Of a DNA stretch of 64,000 nt, positions 48,703 to 60,183 are shown one piece after another (position 1 is the stretch's first letter; the number at the start of each line of letters is the position of its first letter). The position numbers and the translations under genes were made by a program. Below the pieces are notes generated by a model, which was given only the letters and a program-made list of their open reading frames with translations, had not been told where the DNA came from and searched no databases. The stretch comes from Paralvinella palmiformis (taxonomy: Eukaryota; Annelida; Polychaeta; Terebellida; Alvinellidae): positions 142,501-206,500 of the forward strand of contig JAODUP010000035.1 in NCBI GenBank assembly GCA_025642065.1, read 5' to 3'.

Positions 48703-50250
48703 ATACACCCTTTCTCTATATACATCGGTGAGAAGAGAAAAAATAATGTATTTCTTTCTTGGAATAGCAAATTAACAAATCCATAAATTATGCATAAACT
48801 GGCAGCGAAAAACAAAAGTTTGTTGACGTTTTATTTATCTGTCTATTCGCTGCTACTGAGAGTCTACGTTTTGATCACATGACACTGTAATGCTACATAT
48901 ATTAAAATGGCGGTATCTATAATATCCTTAAAAAGCGTAAAAATAAATATGGATTTTGGCAGATACAACTGATGAACATAGTTGCTTCTATGCCAATGAA
49001 TTAGTTAAAATTATGTATAAATGAAAAGACCCATATTCCGATTACTTACAGGACATAACACCATCCCACACCGCCAACACCAACAGGTTGTTTGATATGT
49101 AAATAAACTGTTTTCCAAACAGTTTCTGGTCATCTCAGTGCTAGGTTTAACAGTTTGAGCTCGCTAAGGTCTCAGTTTGAGTGGTTTGTTTAGAAACCAT
49201 AACATATGGCCGAGAAGTGCTTCCGAACGGATTTCTCCCACCAACAGAGGTTACGATTCGAATCTAGATCCAGGAGGTTTTCTGCGAAACACTCTAACCA
49301 TTGTGCTATCCGAGTGAAATTGAACTATGTAAAGACAGTCAGGGCCGTATTAACTCATGGCCGGACCACTCTATAGGCTTTTAGGTACTTCGGGCCCCCT
49401 CCGGTACTTCAGTCTTTTAACCCACTACAGTTGAAAGTCTGACCGTGGTACGGTAGGCACTAATAATAATAATAATAGTAATTGCAAGACTTTTACTGCT
49501 TATCATCGAAAAGAATCGAGCTCTGTTCTGCACCTAGTACAAGGGTTGGGCAAACTCATAGTCAAAGTGCCTTTGGACTCATGCCTAACAGTGCGCCAGA
49601 AAAAACTCTACGGGCTCCTAGTCCATGGGATTCCCCTAGGCTCCATCCTAGTCAGCCTTATGGATAATACGGTCCTGAAGACACTGAGTTTTTACTATAT
49701 AGTTGACTTTTCATGGAAGTTTTTCGACGTTAACACGGAAGTAACCTATTTCACGTGATAGCATGAGGTACAAAATGCTATCACGTCTTGCCACATAAAC
49801 AATAGCCGCACGTAGATTGCTTAGCGATGAATGTGTGGGTCTAATGGTGAAGAATTTTCTGACATATTAAATGTGGACCGCGTTTCAGCATCTAAACCGG
49901 CTCCATGTGTTACCTTGAGCCGATACTGCTGTTGATAGAGTAAGTTAAGTTAAAACATTAATACTGGCAGCTGCCGGCACCATCAGCTGATTGACGAGAT
50001 AACAATGAATGATGCTATCAATCAGCGGTTTTTAAAGCTTGAATCTCTAACATTTCATACGAGTAGCCAGTATTGCGCACACTTGTAGTAACAATTAGCA
50101 GTAGAGCGAACATGAAAGATGTGATGTAATCGAAAGCACTGACCTGAAAGAAAACTAGACCGAACACGGCCGCCGATTTGTTCGCAAACAGGTCCCAACT
50201 TCCGGTCGTGGAAAAAAAGGAACGCAGACTGCAAAATCGGGTTTATAAAC
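48703..50250. other. Intergenic sequence with a tRNA-like SINE head
   Basis: On minus, about 49318-49225 reads GATAGCACAATGGTTAGAGT followed by the B-box-like GATTCGAATCG, a tRNA-derived SINE head. ACTTCCGGTC near 50200 is an ETS-like site upstream of the THAP exon. No other gene seen. Confidence 0.4.
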
Positions 50251-50316
50251 ATGGTGAATTATTGTTGTGTTGTTGGTTGCACAAGCCGTGGGAGTAAAAG
50301 GAATATCTTTTGATCG
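50251..50316 (+). pseudogene. THAP-domain first exon, frameshifted
   Basis: ATG at 50251 encodes MVNYCCVVGCTSRGSKRNIF, the N-terminal C-x(2-4)-C part of a THAP zinc finger. TGA follows at 50311, one frame away from a plausible ...SFDR ending, and then a consensus TCG|GTAAGT donor. An ETS-like site lies 50 bp upstream. No second THAP exon was found downstream. It is either a decayed gene or a gene whose frame differs by one base here. Confidence 0.55.
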
Positions 50317-50710
50317 GTAAGTATAAGGGACACATTTAAAATAACTATTGTTGTTGGGTTGGGGTTTTTAATCCATTTGTTGCTTGGAAAACGAAATACA
50401 AAATGTGTGTCCAGCTACATTAGAATTGTGATATGAATATAGCAGAGAAAACACTATCCAGTTCTTGCTAAAAAACCAAAGGAACAACATATTTCTTAGT
50501 GATCAATGAAGCCATATAAACTAAACGTTACATCTCGACTTGTTATAAGGAAATATATGAGTTTTAGGAGAAATAAAAAATAGTAATACAGTATTGAGGG
50601 TGGGATCATCCGGATATCGTAGTACCACAAGTTTACATCAATACCATAAATTGTCTTATCATCATCATCGCTATCAGTAGTATTATTGAATAAACTTTAC
50701 CCTTTCTTGG

Positions 50711-50986
50711 ATGCGATTTAAAGTACACCATTGTTCAAAAGAAAGGAAAAAGGTGTCAATGGTACAATTGTCAATAAACGTGATATCTTTAGATCTGCCA
50801 ACAAATTTTGACAAGCTTCGTACGAAAATATCTTCGAATATTTCGCATAAACGATCTACTATTTTCAAGTGGCAGAAACTAACTAAGTGGACAATACACG
50901 AAACGTGTGATAAATCGACTATACAATTAAATGCGTGCATAAATTGTCTCGGGGTTCGTTCTCGGTTAACGCTAACATCTATGTAA
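50711..50986 (+). CDS. Unassigned ORF downstream of the THAP exon
   Basis: A 91-codon plus-strand frame ending ...STIFKWQKLTKWTIHETC and CLGVRSRLTLTSM. Its composition looks like a real C-terminal protein segment but matches no family I can name. It may be a later exon of the THAP gene. An overlapping minus-strand frame of similar length makes the coding strand uncertain. Confidence 0.2.
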   Translation: MRFKVHHCSKERKKVSMVQLSINVISLDLPTNFDKLRTKISSNISHKRSTIFKWQKLTKWTIHETCDKSTIQLNACINCLGVRSRLTLTSM

Positions 50987-51238
50987 TCATTGTGTCACCA
51001 TACTCCCACTTCCTTGAGTTATTCCGTGTGGTGGCTGAGAGAGATAGGAGTGAGTGAACATGTGCCATAGACTAACTTCCTGGAATGCATTATGTCGTGG
51101 TATAGAATAGGATAGAATAGTCCACCTGTTAGCAGCAGCGACTCATTTAGTAAATATATAGTTTAAAATATTGCACATACTCCTATGATTTCGCCGAAGA
51201 ATACAACATATATCATTTTACTTCAGCATAAGAAAACT

Positions 51239-51947
51239 ACCGACCCCCCCCCCACTCGGAACATTCCCCCAGGATATTTCCCCCGTAAGAAAACACCGCC
51301 CCCCAGGAACATGCACCCTCCTCCTCAAACATATAAAGTCATTACTCAATTCACTTTAAAATAGTCCATCTACTTTTCATCTATAAATAAATCTTTTTAT
51401 GTTCTTGTAATCAAGGGATAAAAGGTAAAAAACACATTTGATTGCACTCTATATATGTTTAATATAAAAATTACAATCCATTTTATGTTATTGCAATTAA
51501 TTGATAACAGGAAAACCCGCACATTTGATCGAAAACTTCAGTCGATTTCATGTTGCAATTAGTACTTCGGAGTATTTTTATAATTGCAATCATCTAGAAT
51601 TACAATTTATACCATATGGTTGATGGGGCCTTGAGTATGTCAAACCTCAATTAGAATTGCAATCGTCTAATCCATCGGAGTTTGCCGAGAATTTGGCGGC
51701 TAGTTCAATATCAACATGGCTTGGTAGTGTGGAACAGTTCCAGATTCGATTATAAACAGTAAACTTTGTGTTATTCGATTTTTCACGTAGAATGGTATGA
51801 AATTTTCAAGTGTATAACTAAACATGTATCGGTAGTAATCACTTTGATTTCTAGTTTATATGTTTGATGGGGGGAATATTCCCGGGGGGGGGTAATTTCC
51901 AGGGGGAGTATCATGGGGGAATGTTCCGGCGGGGGGGGTCTTGCTCC
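51239..51947. mobile_element. Foldback-type element with C-run/G-run inverted ends
   Basis: The left arm contains CGGAACATTCCCCCA (about 51257-51271) after a C run; the right arm contains its inverse TGGGGGAATGTTCCG (about 51914-51928) before a G run. Further inner blocks (GATATTTCCCCCG / CCAGGGGGAGTATC) continue the symmetry over about 45-70 bp. The AT-rich core has two diverged direct copies of a CACATTTGAT...TGCAATTA segment. No ORF. Confidence 0.6.
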
Positions 51948-53345
51948 CATTTTACTTGTGAGCCAATAGATAATTCATTTAAGATGTGAAGATCACAGAA
52001 TGCACACGCCTCTTATTCTGACAGAACGTTCAGTTCGTAAACAAAGCCGAAGATTCCCGAAGGTAACGTGGCGTAGATGTTGGAATAAAAGACAAATAAT
52101 CTGTATTCCTCGATTTATTTTCTTAGTCAATGTTGGCATGTTGATTCTTCCCGCTGACTCGGTGTCTGGCGAGTGGGAGAAAGTGAGTCGGTGCTTTGCT
52201 CAGTATCGATGCTGGTCAGAACTGAGCCGAAGGTCGACTTCCTAGGAAAACATCCGACAATACACAGAATCAGGAGATTAACCGCACGGTGCTCTTATTA
52301 CTGCAATATCGGAGCGCTCAGTGTGAACAAGCGAACTCGCCACAGCGTAATCTCGCCCTCAGTGAATCGTTACAGTTTAACCTGAAAACTAACATCTGCT
52401 TGGTGTTCAGTGTATTCATAAGTCGAGTAGTTAAGTTTTTTAGACGATTGTTATGAAATACTGTGCTTTTAATGGAAATCAGGTAGGGTTTATTGTATAC
52501 ATGTTCAAATCGAAAGAATCTTGGTGGGCTGACATAAACCGTGTGTTACTTATAGGATGAGAAATAAGCACCAGTTTGGCGCCATACAGGTATGTTTATC
52601 ACGGATGTTGTCGCGTGAAATTGCCATGTTTTGACATAGAGACAAACTACAAGGTTATTAGTCAAACTTAACACTACTTGTGTTTGAAAGCAATGGCACG
52701 TTATTGATAACACGTAGATATGACAGTTGTAAATATTGATGATTGGTCCATGCCAGCCACTCGGGATATGACGGTTTTACCAGTTACTGGATCATCCAGT
52801 AATACTGCGGCAACAGATAGCCAAGATGATCAGCAGGCAGATGATGATTCAAATGAGCAGATGCTAATTAGTGATAATCACCTACGGGAAAAGGGTAATT
52901 GGCTTTCATTGAGGAGTTTGACAACATATTTTATATTGGTGATATTACGATTCAAAGTATACCAACCCTGGTATTAATCTACCAAAAAGGCTTTTTAGTC
53001 ACCTAAACCCATTGAGAGATTATCTTCACAGCATTGACGAGTCAGATTAAATGGCTATTTTATTGAATTAACGTGTGGTGTTAAGGACATTGTGATGGCG
53101 TACGCTACTACTACCATGAGTTTGTGTGTGTGTGTGGGGGGGGGGGTTCTTGTTTTAGCCAACCATTATACAGGGACTACATTAAAAATAAGTATTTGAT
53201 ATGTATTCGGGTGTTATTGATCGTATGGCACACGAGCTGGATATTAGTGCCTTTCTGTTACGGTCTCTGAAAATACGGAACGATACAGTGGCCAAATTCT
53301 AAACTCAGAAAAAATTGAAAAATAGAGATTCGATGCGACACTGGT
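51948..53345 (+). other. Possible plus-strand transcription unit, weakly supported
   Basis: A CATACAG|GTATGT donor consensus lies at 52590, then the frame 52720-52883 (MTVVNIDDWSMPATRDM, acidic Asp/Gln/Ser-rich, ending HLREKG) before a GTAATT donor-like site. The peptide resembles the low-complexity N terminus of a transcription factor, but no following exon was found and no family is recognised. Confidence 0.2.
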
Positions 53346-53359
53346 AAGTACATGTAGTG

Positions 53360-53363
<4 letters not shown>

Positions 53364-53402
<39 letters not shown>
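53364..53402 (+). repeat. (AT)n microsatellite
   Basis: AT run of about 39 bp. Confidence 0.92.
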
Positions 53403-53407
<5 letters not shown>

Positions 53408-53713
53408 GGGGAATGGGAAATTATCCCAGTTTTCAAATTTAGGTGCCATCTAGGTATCAGAAATTAGTTACCGAGGCATGAGCGATAATTGGTGCAGATA
53501 ACTATGTTGACAGTGTGCTACACGGCGCACCATATTCTTGAGCAATTTGAGTCTTAGATTTCACTTTTTTGTCAATTTCGTCAAGAGGTTTAAAAGGAAT
53601 ATCACAGTTTCTTTTCTATGGAAGTGAATGGACGTTTGGCTGAAATAGCTAACCACTTCGATTTAAGCTACTATTTCGTTAGATCCTAGTTATTTATAAC
53701 CAAGTTTTACTCG

Positions 53714-53849
<136 letters not shown>

Positions 53850-54253
53850 AAGTACAAAACAGCGCACTGACAGGTGTTTTGTTTTGTTATGACTCCTCGA
53901 GCTCGTACTCCCAATCTTGCACAGTTTATTATTTTGAAGTTTCCCTTAAATGTCTAGAATTGGTGTTAAAATTTGGGAATAACTGTGTGCACACTTTAAA
54001 CGTACAACCTTTCTATTGCATGATATTTCCAAGTGAAATACGTTTGGGATACCTTAAATGTTTCCAAGAAGAATTGACTGACAAAATGTTTCATACTGTC
54101 CTTTGATGATATCCATGCAATAATTAATTAATCACTTTGGCACCTTTTGTTTCCAGTGTATCATGTAAACACTATTATAGGAAGAACATAGAAATAATAA
54201 CGAAACAATCGCATTAATAAAGAGTATAATCAGGGCTTATATAAATATTAAAG

Positions 54254-54406
54254 TCGCCCACCCCGACCACCTGTGCACATGGTAGGCTAAATGGGCCGAG
54301 CGACCCACAAAGTCAAAGATGAAACACCCTTCAGATATGCCGACGTCGAGATTCGAACTCAGGTGGTAGTGATATGTAGTCCAGCGCGCTACCAATTAGA
54401 GCACGG
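54254..54406 (-). mobile_element. SINE family A, copy 4
   Basis: Reverse complement of the family body (GGTAGGCTAAATGGGCCGAG; GATGAAACACCCTTCAGA) and head (B-box GAGATTCGAACTC on plus). The box A region is partly diverged near 54400. The simple tail is missing. Confidence 0.8.
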
Positions 54407-54569
54407 TTTAATTTGAACAAACAACAAATTCTGTGAAAGAGTAAACCACAGAAGAAATTCTCGAAGCAGCATAGGCCTAATGTCAATGGTAAAGTTAGTT
54501 TGGGCACACCAAAAAAAAAAAGTGCACAAGTTAATAATAGTCAAAAAAAAAAGAAGAAAATCAAATTCT

Positions 54570-55060
54570 AGTAATTACTTATTTCTCATCTCATGGGCTT
54601 ATAACATCACGCTTGGAATACTGTAACGCTTTGCTCAATGGACTGCTCCTCCAGACCTCCATTAACAAGTTACAACGTATACAGAACACAGCGGCATGGA
54701 TTGTAACCCGAACATCACACCAGAGTCACATTACACCAATATTGAAGGATCTGCATTGGTTACCTGTTAAGTATCGAGTGCAATTTAAGATACAGATCTG
54801 ACATGTCGACAGTTTATCAACCAAGAAGAACACTACGATCAATGCGTTATTTGACATTGGTGGTTCCAAGGGTTAGAAAATCTAGCTATGGCGAAAGAAA
54901 ATTTAAGTGTTCAGCAGCCAAGCTGTGGAATGCACTCCCAGCTCACATTCGTGAATCCAAAACACCGAACATTTTAAAGATGTTGCTGAAAACGCATTTG
55001 TTCTCCAGTCATTTTGACGTTTAATTTCTTTTTCTTCTTCTTTTTCTTAGTCAGTTAAAA
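54570..55060 (+). mobile_element. LINE 3'-end fragment (reverse transcriptase C terminus)
   Basis: The frame at 54605-54800 reads [34 protein letters not shown] and [14 protein letters not shown]. After a frameshift, 54803-55024 reads AAKLWNALPAHIRES and LKTHLFS. These are the characteristic C-terminal blocks of CR1/L2-type RT. 5'-truncated and frame-broken. Confidence 0.85.
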
Positions 55061-55516
55061 CTAAAATACAAAAACGCGTTTTTCTGTCTCGCTTGGCAAC
55101 ATGTAAATAACGCACCAATCGTTAAAACTAGTAATAAAAACAATATTCCAGCTTCGGTTCATAACTGATTTATTACATTCAGACTTCTTACCTACAAAAT
55201 GTACTCTCTAATCAGACCACGTTTAGTCCGAGAATCTAACGAACCGACGAAAATAGCCAAGGAACGCAAATTTTCTATTGGACTGTATTCGTTTATTACA
55301 ACGATTGAGCTGTCGATACCGAGACGATACTATTTACTACATTGCACTAAATACGTCATCATCTGCGCATGTAACTGGATTGACAAGCTGGCGCGAGTAC
55401 ACTATACACTTTTTGGCACAATTGAAATGAAGATCTCGAGCGTTACGACCACAAAACATGTTAAATATAAAAACTGTCAAAGCTAATGGCCAGCCGAATC
55501 AAACTGAACAAGAAAA
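55061..55516. other. Likely SLCO 3'UTR / intergenic
   Basis: On minus, AATAAA lies at 55174-55169, a candidate polyadenylation signal for SLCO. The plus-strand frame 55199-55486 shows nothing recognisable. Confidence 0.4.
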
Positions 55517-56301
55517 CTAAATATCGTTCAATGGAATCTTTTCATCCTTTTTGGAAGTCTCTCCGTCTGATGTTTCCTTTTCGTTCACATTTTTCTCCGA
55601 TGTAGCTTTGTCATCTTTGTCGGGAAAATGTTTGTCTTTTATTAGATAATAAATACTGACTGCGCACATAACTGAAAAAAAGTCAAAGAAGAGCGCGCTG
55701 CCGTGAATACGCAGACGAAATTTCCTACTGTCGTAAAGCAGACAACTTCCGGTTCCGGTACACTTCGACTCCCAGAGTATACATGTGGTGTCTACTAAAG
55801 CTCCAAACACCACTGGCGCTGGCATACAACCTGGAAACATTTAAATATAGAATTAGGTATAGTTGGTGATTTTGATTTCACATAAATGTCTGTCCTTCTG
55901 TTCTGATGATGATGATTAATGTTTTACGGCCACTTTTGTGCACAAGGTAGGCTAAATGGGCCGAGCGACCTCCAAAGGTAATGAGACGAAGTGAAAGACG
56001 AAACAACCTTCAGATATGCCCACGCCGGATTCAAACACGGGTGGTAGTGATCTGTGGTCCAACACGCTACCGCTAGACACGGAGGAGCACCTGTCCTTCT
56101 GTTCTGAGTGAGTGAGTGAGTGAGTGAGATGACTGGTCGGTCGGTCGGTCGGTCTGCTAATACCCAGTCCTAGTTACACCTGAGAGGTATACCCAATGCA
56201 CACTTCCCCAGAGAAACTGTTTTCTTACCAAGAAGATTGGTCACGAATGAATTAATTCCAAGAGCAAATTCCCTTTGTTCATCACCTACCACCCTGAAAG
56301 A

Positions 56302-56343
<42 letters not shown>

Positions 56344-59300
56344 AAGATATTTGTATACAACTCCATACATTTTATATAGGAATACAGGAATCTGCTGCGT
56401 TCTACATTTAGATTTCAAAGAAGTAGTGAATATAACGCCACATCTGAAGGTGTGTGAGTACAATATTTTCTTCTCAAATGTTCCACTTTCAAAAACTTGC
56501 GGATAACTTGTCCTCTATAAATACTCTAATAACATTGTATGTCCCATCTATTCACTAATCGTTACTCGAATAAACAAATTGACTGCGGTTAGATGTACAT
56601 TATATGTCTTGTGTGTGTGTGTGTGTGTGTGTGAGAACACGTATACGATTACTTCCGCCATTAATATCCTAGGTGAATATTAAACGTCAGCAATATTAAC
56701 AGCAACAATATCAATTCGATATTATAAAAATATGCTAAATAAAAAAGAATGGTGCTAAATATTTGTATCTTAATTATTAGAGATTATGTATAATTGAATT
56801 ACTTTTTTGTTAATGACATTCAGTCTCCTATAACTGAGTTCGTTCATAACACTTATAGTACAATGTGTTGATATCGTGTTTTTATCACCTTGTAATAATC
56901 CATATGTCTGTCTGTATGCAATCACTCACCTAAATAACACAATGGTGCCTGGTGCTCTGCTTATACTACCCGCCAACGAGAACACGAAGCTGGCCATTAT
57001 ATAAAACAAAAGTGTGTTACATTCGATATGACAGCGTCCCGGATCCACGGATCCACCAAGCGTGGTACTGTTCGATGTCTGAATACAGCTACATTCCGAG
57101 TAACTCTGATAAATAAAGAGAAAGGTAACAATTTATTTCCATAGAGGTATGCCTATAGAATATATGATAAATCCATCTTCCCGCCTCTTATCGTAAACTT
57201 ATTTATCCCCAAATCGAAATAACTGTTTTACTTACACCTACATCCTGTTAACCGCTTCCGGTTTGAGAGATTTTAGTTTTGTACACAGAGTAAAAGTTAG
57301 TTGTAAAAATTGGGATGTGACAAAATTATAGCTTATAATTCGAAATTATTTTCTAGCCCGACTTAGTTTCCATTTATTTCCATAGTAAACAAACCCGGCT
57401 GTAACGAATTAGTTTTCCCAGCAGCATAAAATTAGTATAAATTGCACTGGTTATAAGGGTATTTGAGTTTTGAAATTTCCCTCTTTTGTTTTCAGGTGTC
57501 CTGCAACTGTCATGCGATTTTTTTTGTGACAATTGCCTAATAAAAACCTTTGTTCTTTTTGCGATTTTTGGATTGCCTAATAAACCTGTTTAGGTTGATG
57601 TGATATCAGGTATATCACGTAATATTAGCAAACGTAAACAAACAATCTGTTGGTACAAAACTGCAAGCTCTTGGTGAAGTTGACAAAAATGTGAAATCCT
57701 AAAAGTCGAACTGCGAAATAATCCTACGTTCAATTCAGTACGCCGTCAACGCGATTTAATAACAAGGATTATTTGAGGAAAGCTCGTAAATACTTCGTAA
57801 TCGGATCGCAAACGCCTAAAAACTGCCAAGAACAATGATGTTCCTCCAACGAACCATCATCACGGGACAAAAAAAGTTACAAAGTGTGTATCATCTCTCT
57901 TGAGTCACTGACTGACACGTGTCATTATTTTCCCTTTTATGAATGTCATTCAACAATTAACCTATCGACAACAGTTTAAAACAACAATAAAAACAAACAA
58001 TAGGTTCTAACCGATATTTTTCGTATACAAAAATTGTCCTCATTTGGGAACAAAATCATGTTGAAATAAAAGGTAAAATTCATTGTTCCGTTTCCTCCAA
58101 TCGGAGAACAGAAATGTATTACTACCGTTTTTTTAGGCTTCACCAATTATCGCCCAATACGTCGGCAAAACTTTCGCTATAATCAGCTTTACTGTATGAA
58201 AATTGGGAGTTTTTGTAATAACGTAGACGGGAAAACGAACAGAGACTCTTGTTAGTTGAGTTTTAAAGAATACATGTACCCCTCCCATCCAAAGAGTCTA
58301 TTAGTATCCTGCTTGTAGTTCTTTTTAAAAATGAACTATTACATCACTAACCCCATTGGATGATTCCCTGCAGGCGGCGTGACATGGCGAAAAATAGGTC
58401 AGCTGGTCCTCACCGCAAACTGGTTGATAGGCACTCCGACTGGTTGGACAGGAACAGTTGCTATTACACTGAGTGGCCACTGTAAATCTAGATTTAAAAA
58501 ATCACGGAAACACTTAGTATTTGCGATTGGGGGGGGGGTATTATTTTCCAGAGAACGGGATGGTCGATTTCCTAGAAACAGTGGATTTTCAAAAACAAAT
58601 ATAAAAAATATTTAGAAAACAACTCGTACTGATACACATCACATGCATCGGGATACTGGGAGTCAAAATCAAAATACCGACATCAATGGTGTTCAGAGAA
58701 GTCTCAAATTTTCCTGAGGTGGAGTGAATGAGTGAGTGAGTGATTCAGTCAGTCAGTCAGTCAGTCAGTCAGTGAATTTGTTTAGCCTCCACGATGGCTA
58801 GACAAGGGACATGCAGCTGGGTTGATGCCTCATCATGAAAATGGCATTCCTTAAGGATGGGCTTGTTGGGAAACCCATAATGTCCATATATCCAAGATGG
58901 TTACTACCGGCCAAACTTATAATGATCAATTTGGCCATCTACCTCCTTCAAACCATGCCATTGCCCACAAACATCCTGTAGTCGCCATTGGCCATAGGCC
59001 ATTGTCGAACCACGTCCAAGAGTTTCTACCAGTAACTAACCACAATCACACTTACACGCCATCGTCTTGCCATTGGCCTGCCATCTGAAGCTGAGGACAA
59101 GCCAAAAACATGTTGACGGCTATACCAAGACAGAATACTGCCGAACCACCGATCATTATCTTACTGGCATCTCTCGGGGGTAGCTTCTTCTTCTTTACGA
59201 TGTAACCGCCAAGAAATGAACCTACCACTCCGGATACAGCTCCTGATATGGCTGTGGATATATTATTATTATTATTATTATTATTCAATCTTATTTAATG

Positions 59301-59622
59301 GTATTTTTATCATTAGCGCAAACGACAAAACTGCCATAGACAGTTTTGGGGAACATTGTCTTGCCAGAGACTGCGTAATCTTACAATTCAACTCTTACGG
59401 GAGTTTAAAACTCCCGTCAGAGCTGAATGCATTTCCAAACATAATATAATTAATCCCACTCCGACACCCACTCACATCTGAGTAGTTCATATATTTCGTC
59501 TACTTGTTTATTTTTAACCTGTGTATACATCACATATTCCTCTGAGCATATAAAACCAACTCCTCCCCCGCCACTGGCAGGGGATCAGTATAGATGTAAA
59601 AGTTGCTGTTTTACGTCCACTT

Positions 59623-59658
<36 letters not shown>

Positions 59659-60030
59659 CGTGTGTGTGTGTGTACGTGGTCTTCAGTAGCACATACTCCA
59701 CTGTTTGATGACATTAGGATTAACATGTGCTAACCCGTAAGCGGTATTCGATGTTTCATTCCATTCGTATATGTCTATCCCACTAAATGTTAATAACTGT
59801 CCCATACAATCATCAGTGGTCTATACCTACCGATAAAACTCGCCACAAATGCAGGCTTAAAGAAGTGTAGCTCTATATATCTAGGAAGGTTGGCGTAAAG
59901 TCCTATCACCACATACATCTGTACCACACCCGCGATGATGAACATTAAATATGGTACATTCTTAACCAAAGACCCTAAAGACTTGGGAAACTCTGCAGCC
60001 AGAAATATAAATACACAAAATATAAAATTA

Positions 60031-60072
<42 letters not shown>

Positions 60073-60146
60073 TAGGATTGGCGGCGTGTAAATGTGAAAA
60101 AAATATTCAATTAAAAGTGCATGGATTTTTTAATAATAGAAATAAA

Positions 60147-60183
<37 letters not shown>

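Noticed and set aside
49320..49420. Possible hAT end (CAGGGCCGTATTAA-like string)
   Set aside because: No matching inverted end or target duplication was found.
49482..49758. Possible RT fragment (HGIPLGSIL resembling the GxPQGSxLGP motif)
   Set aside because: Only this short string matches, and no other RT motif lies nearby on either strand.
55199..55486. 95-codon plus-strand ORF
   Set aside because: It has no recognised similarity and lies antisense to the probable SLCO 3'UTR.
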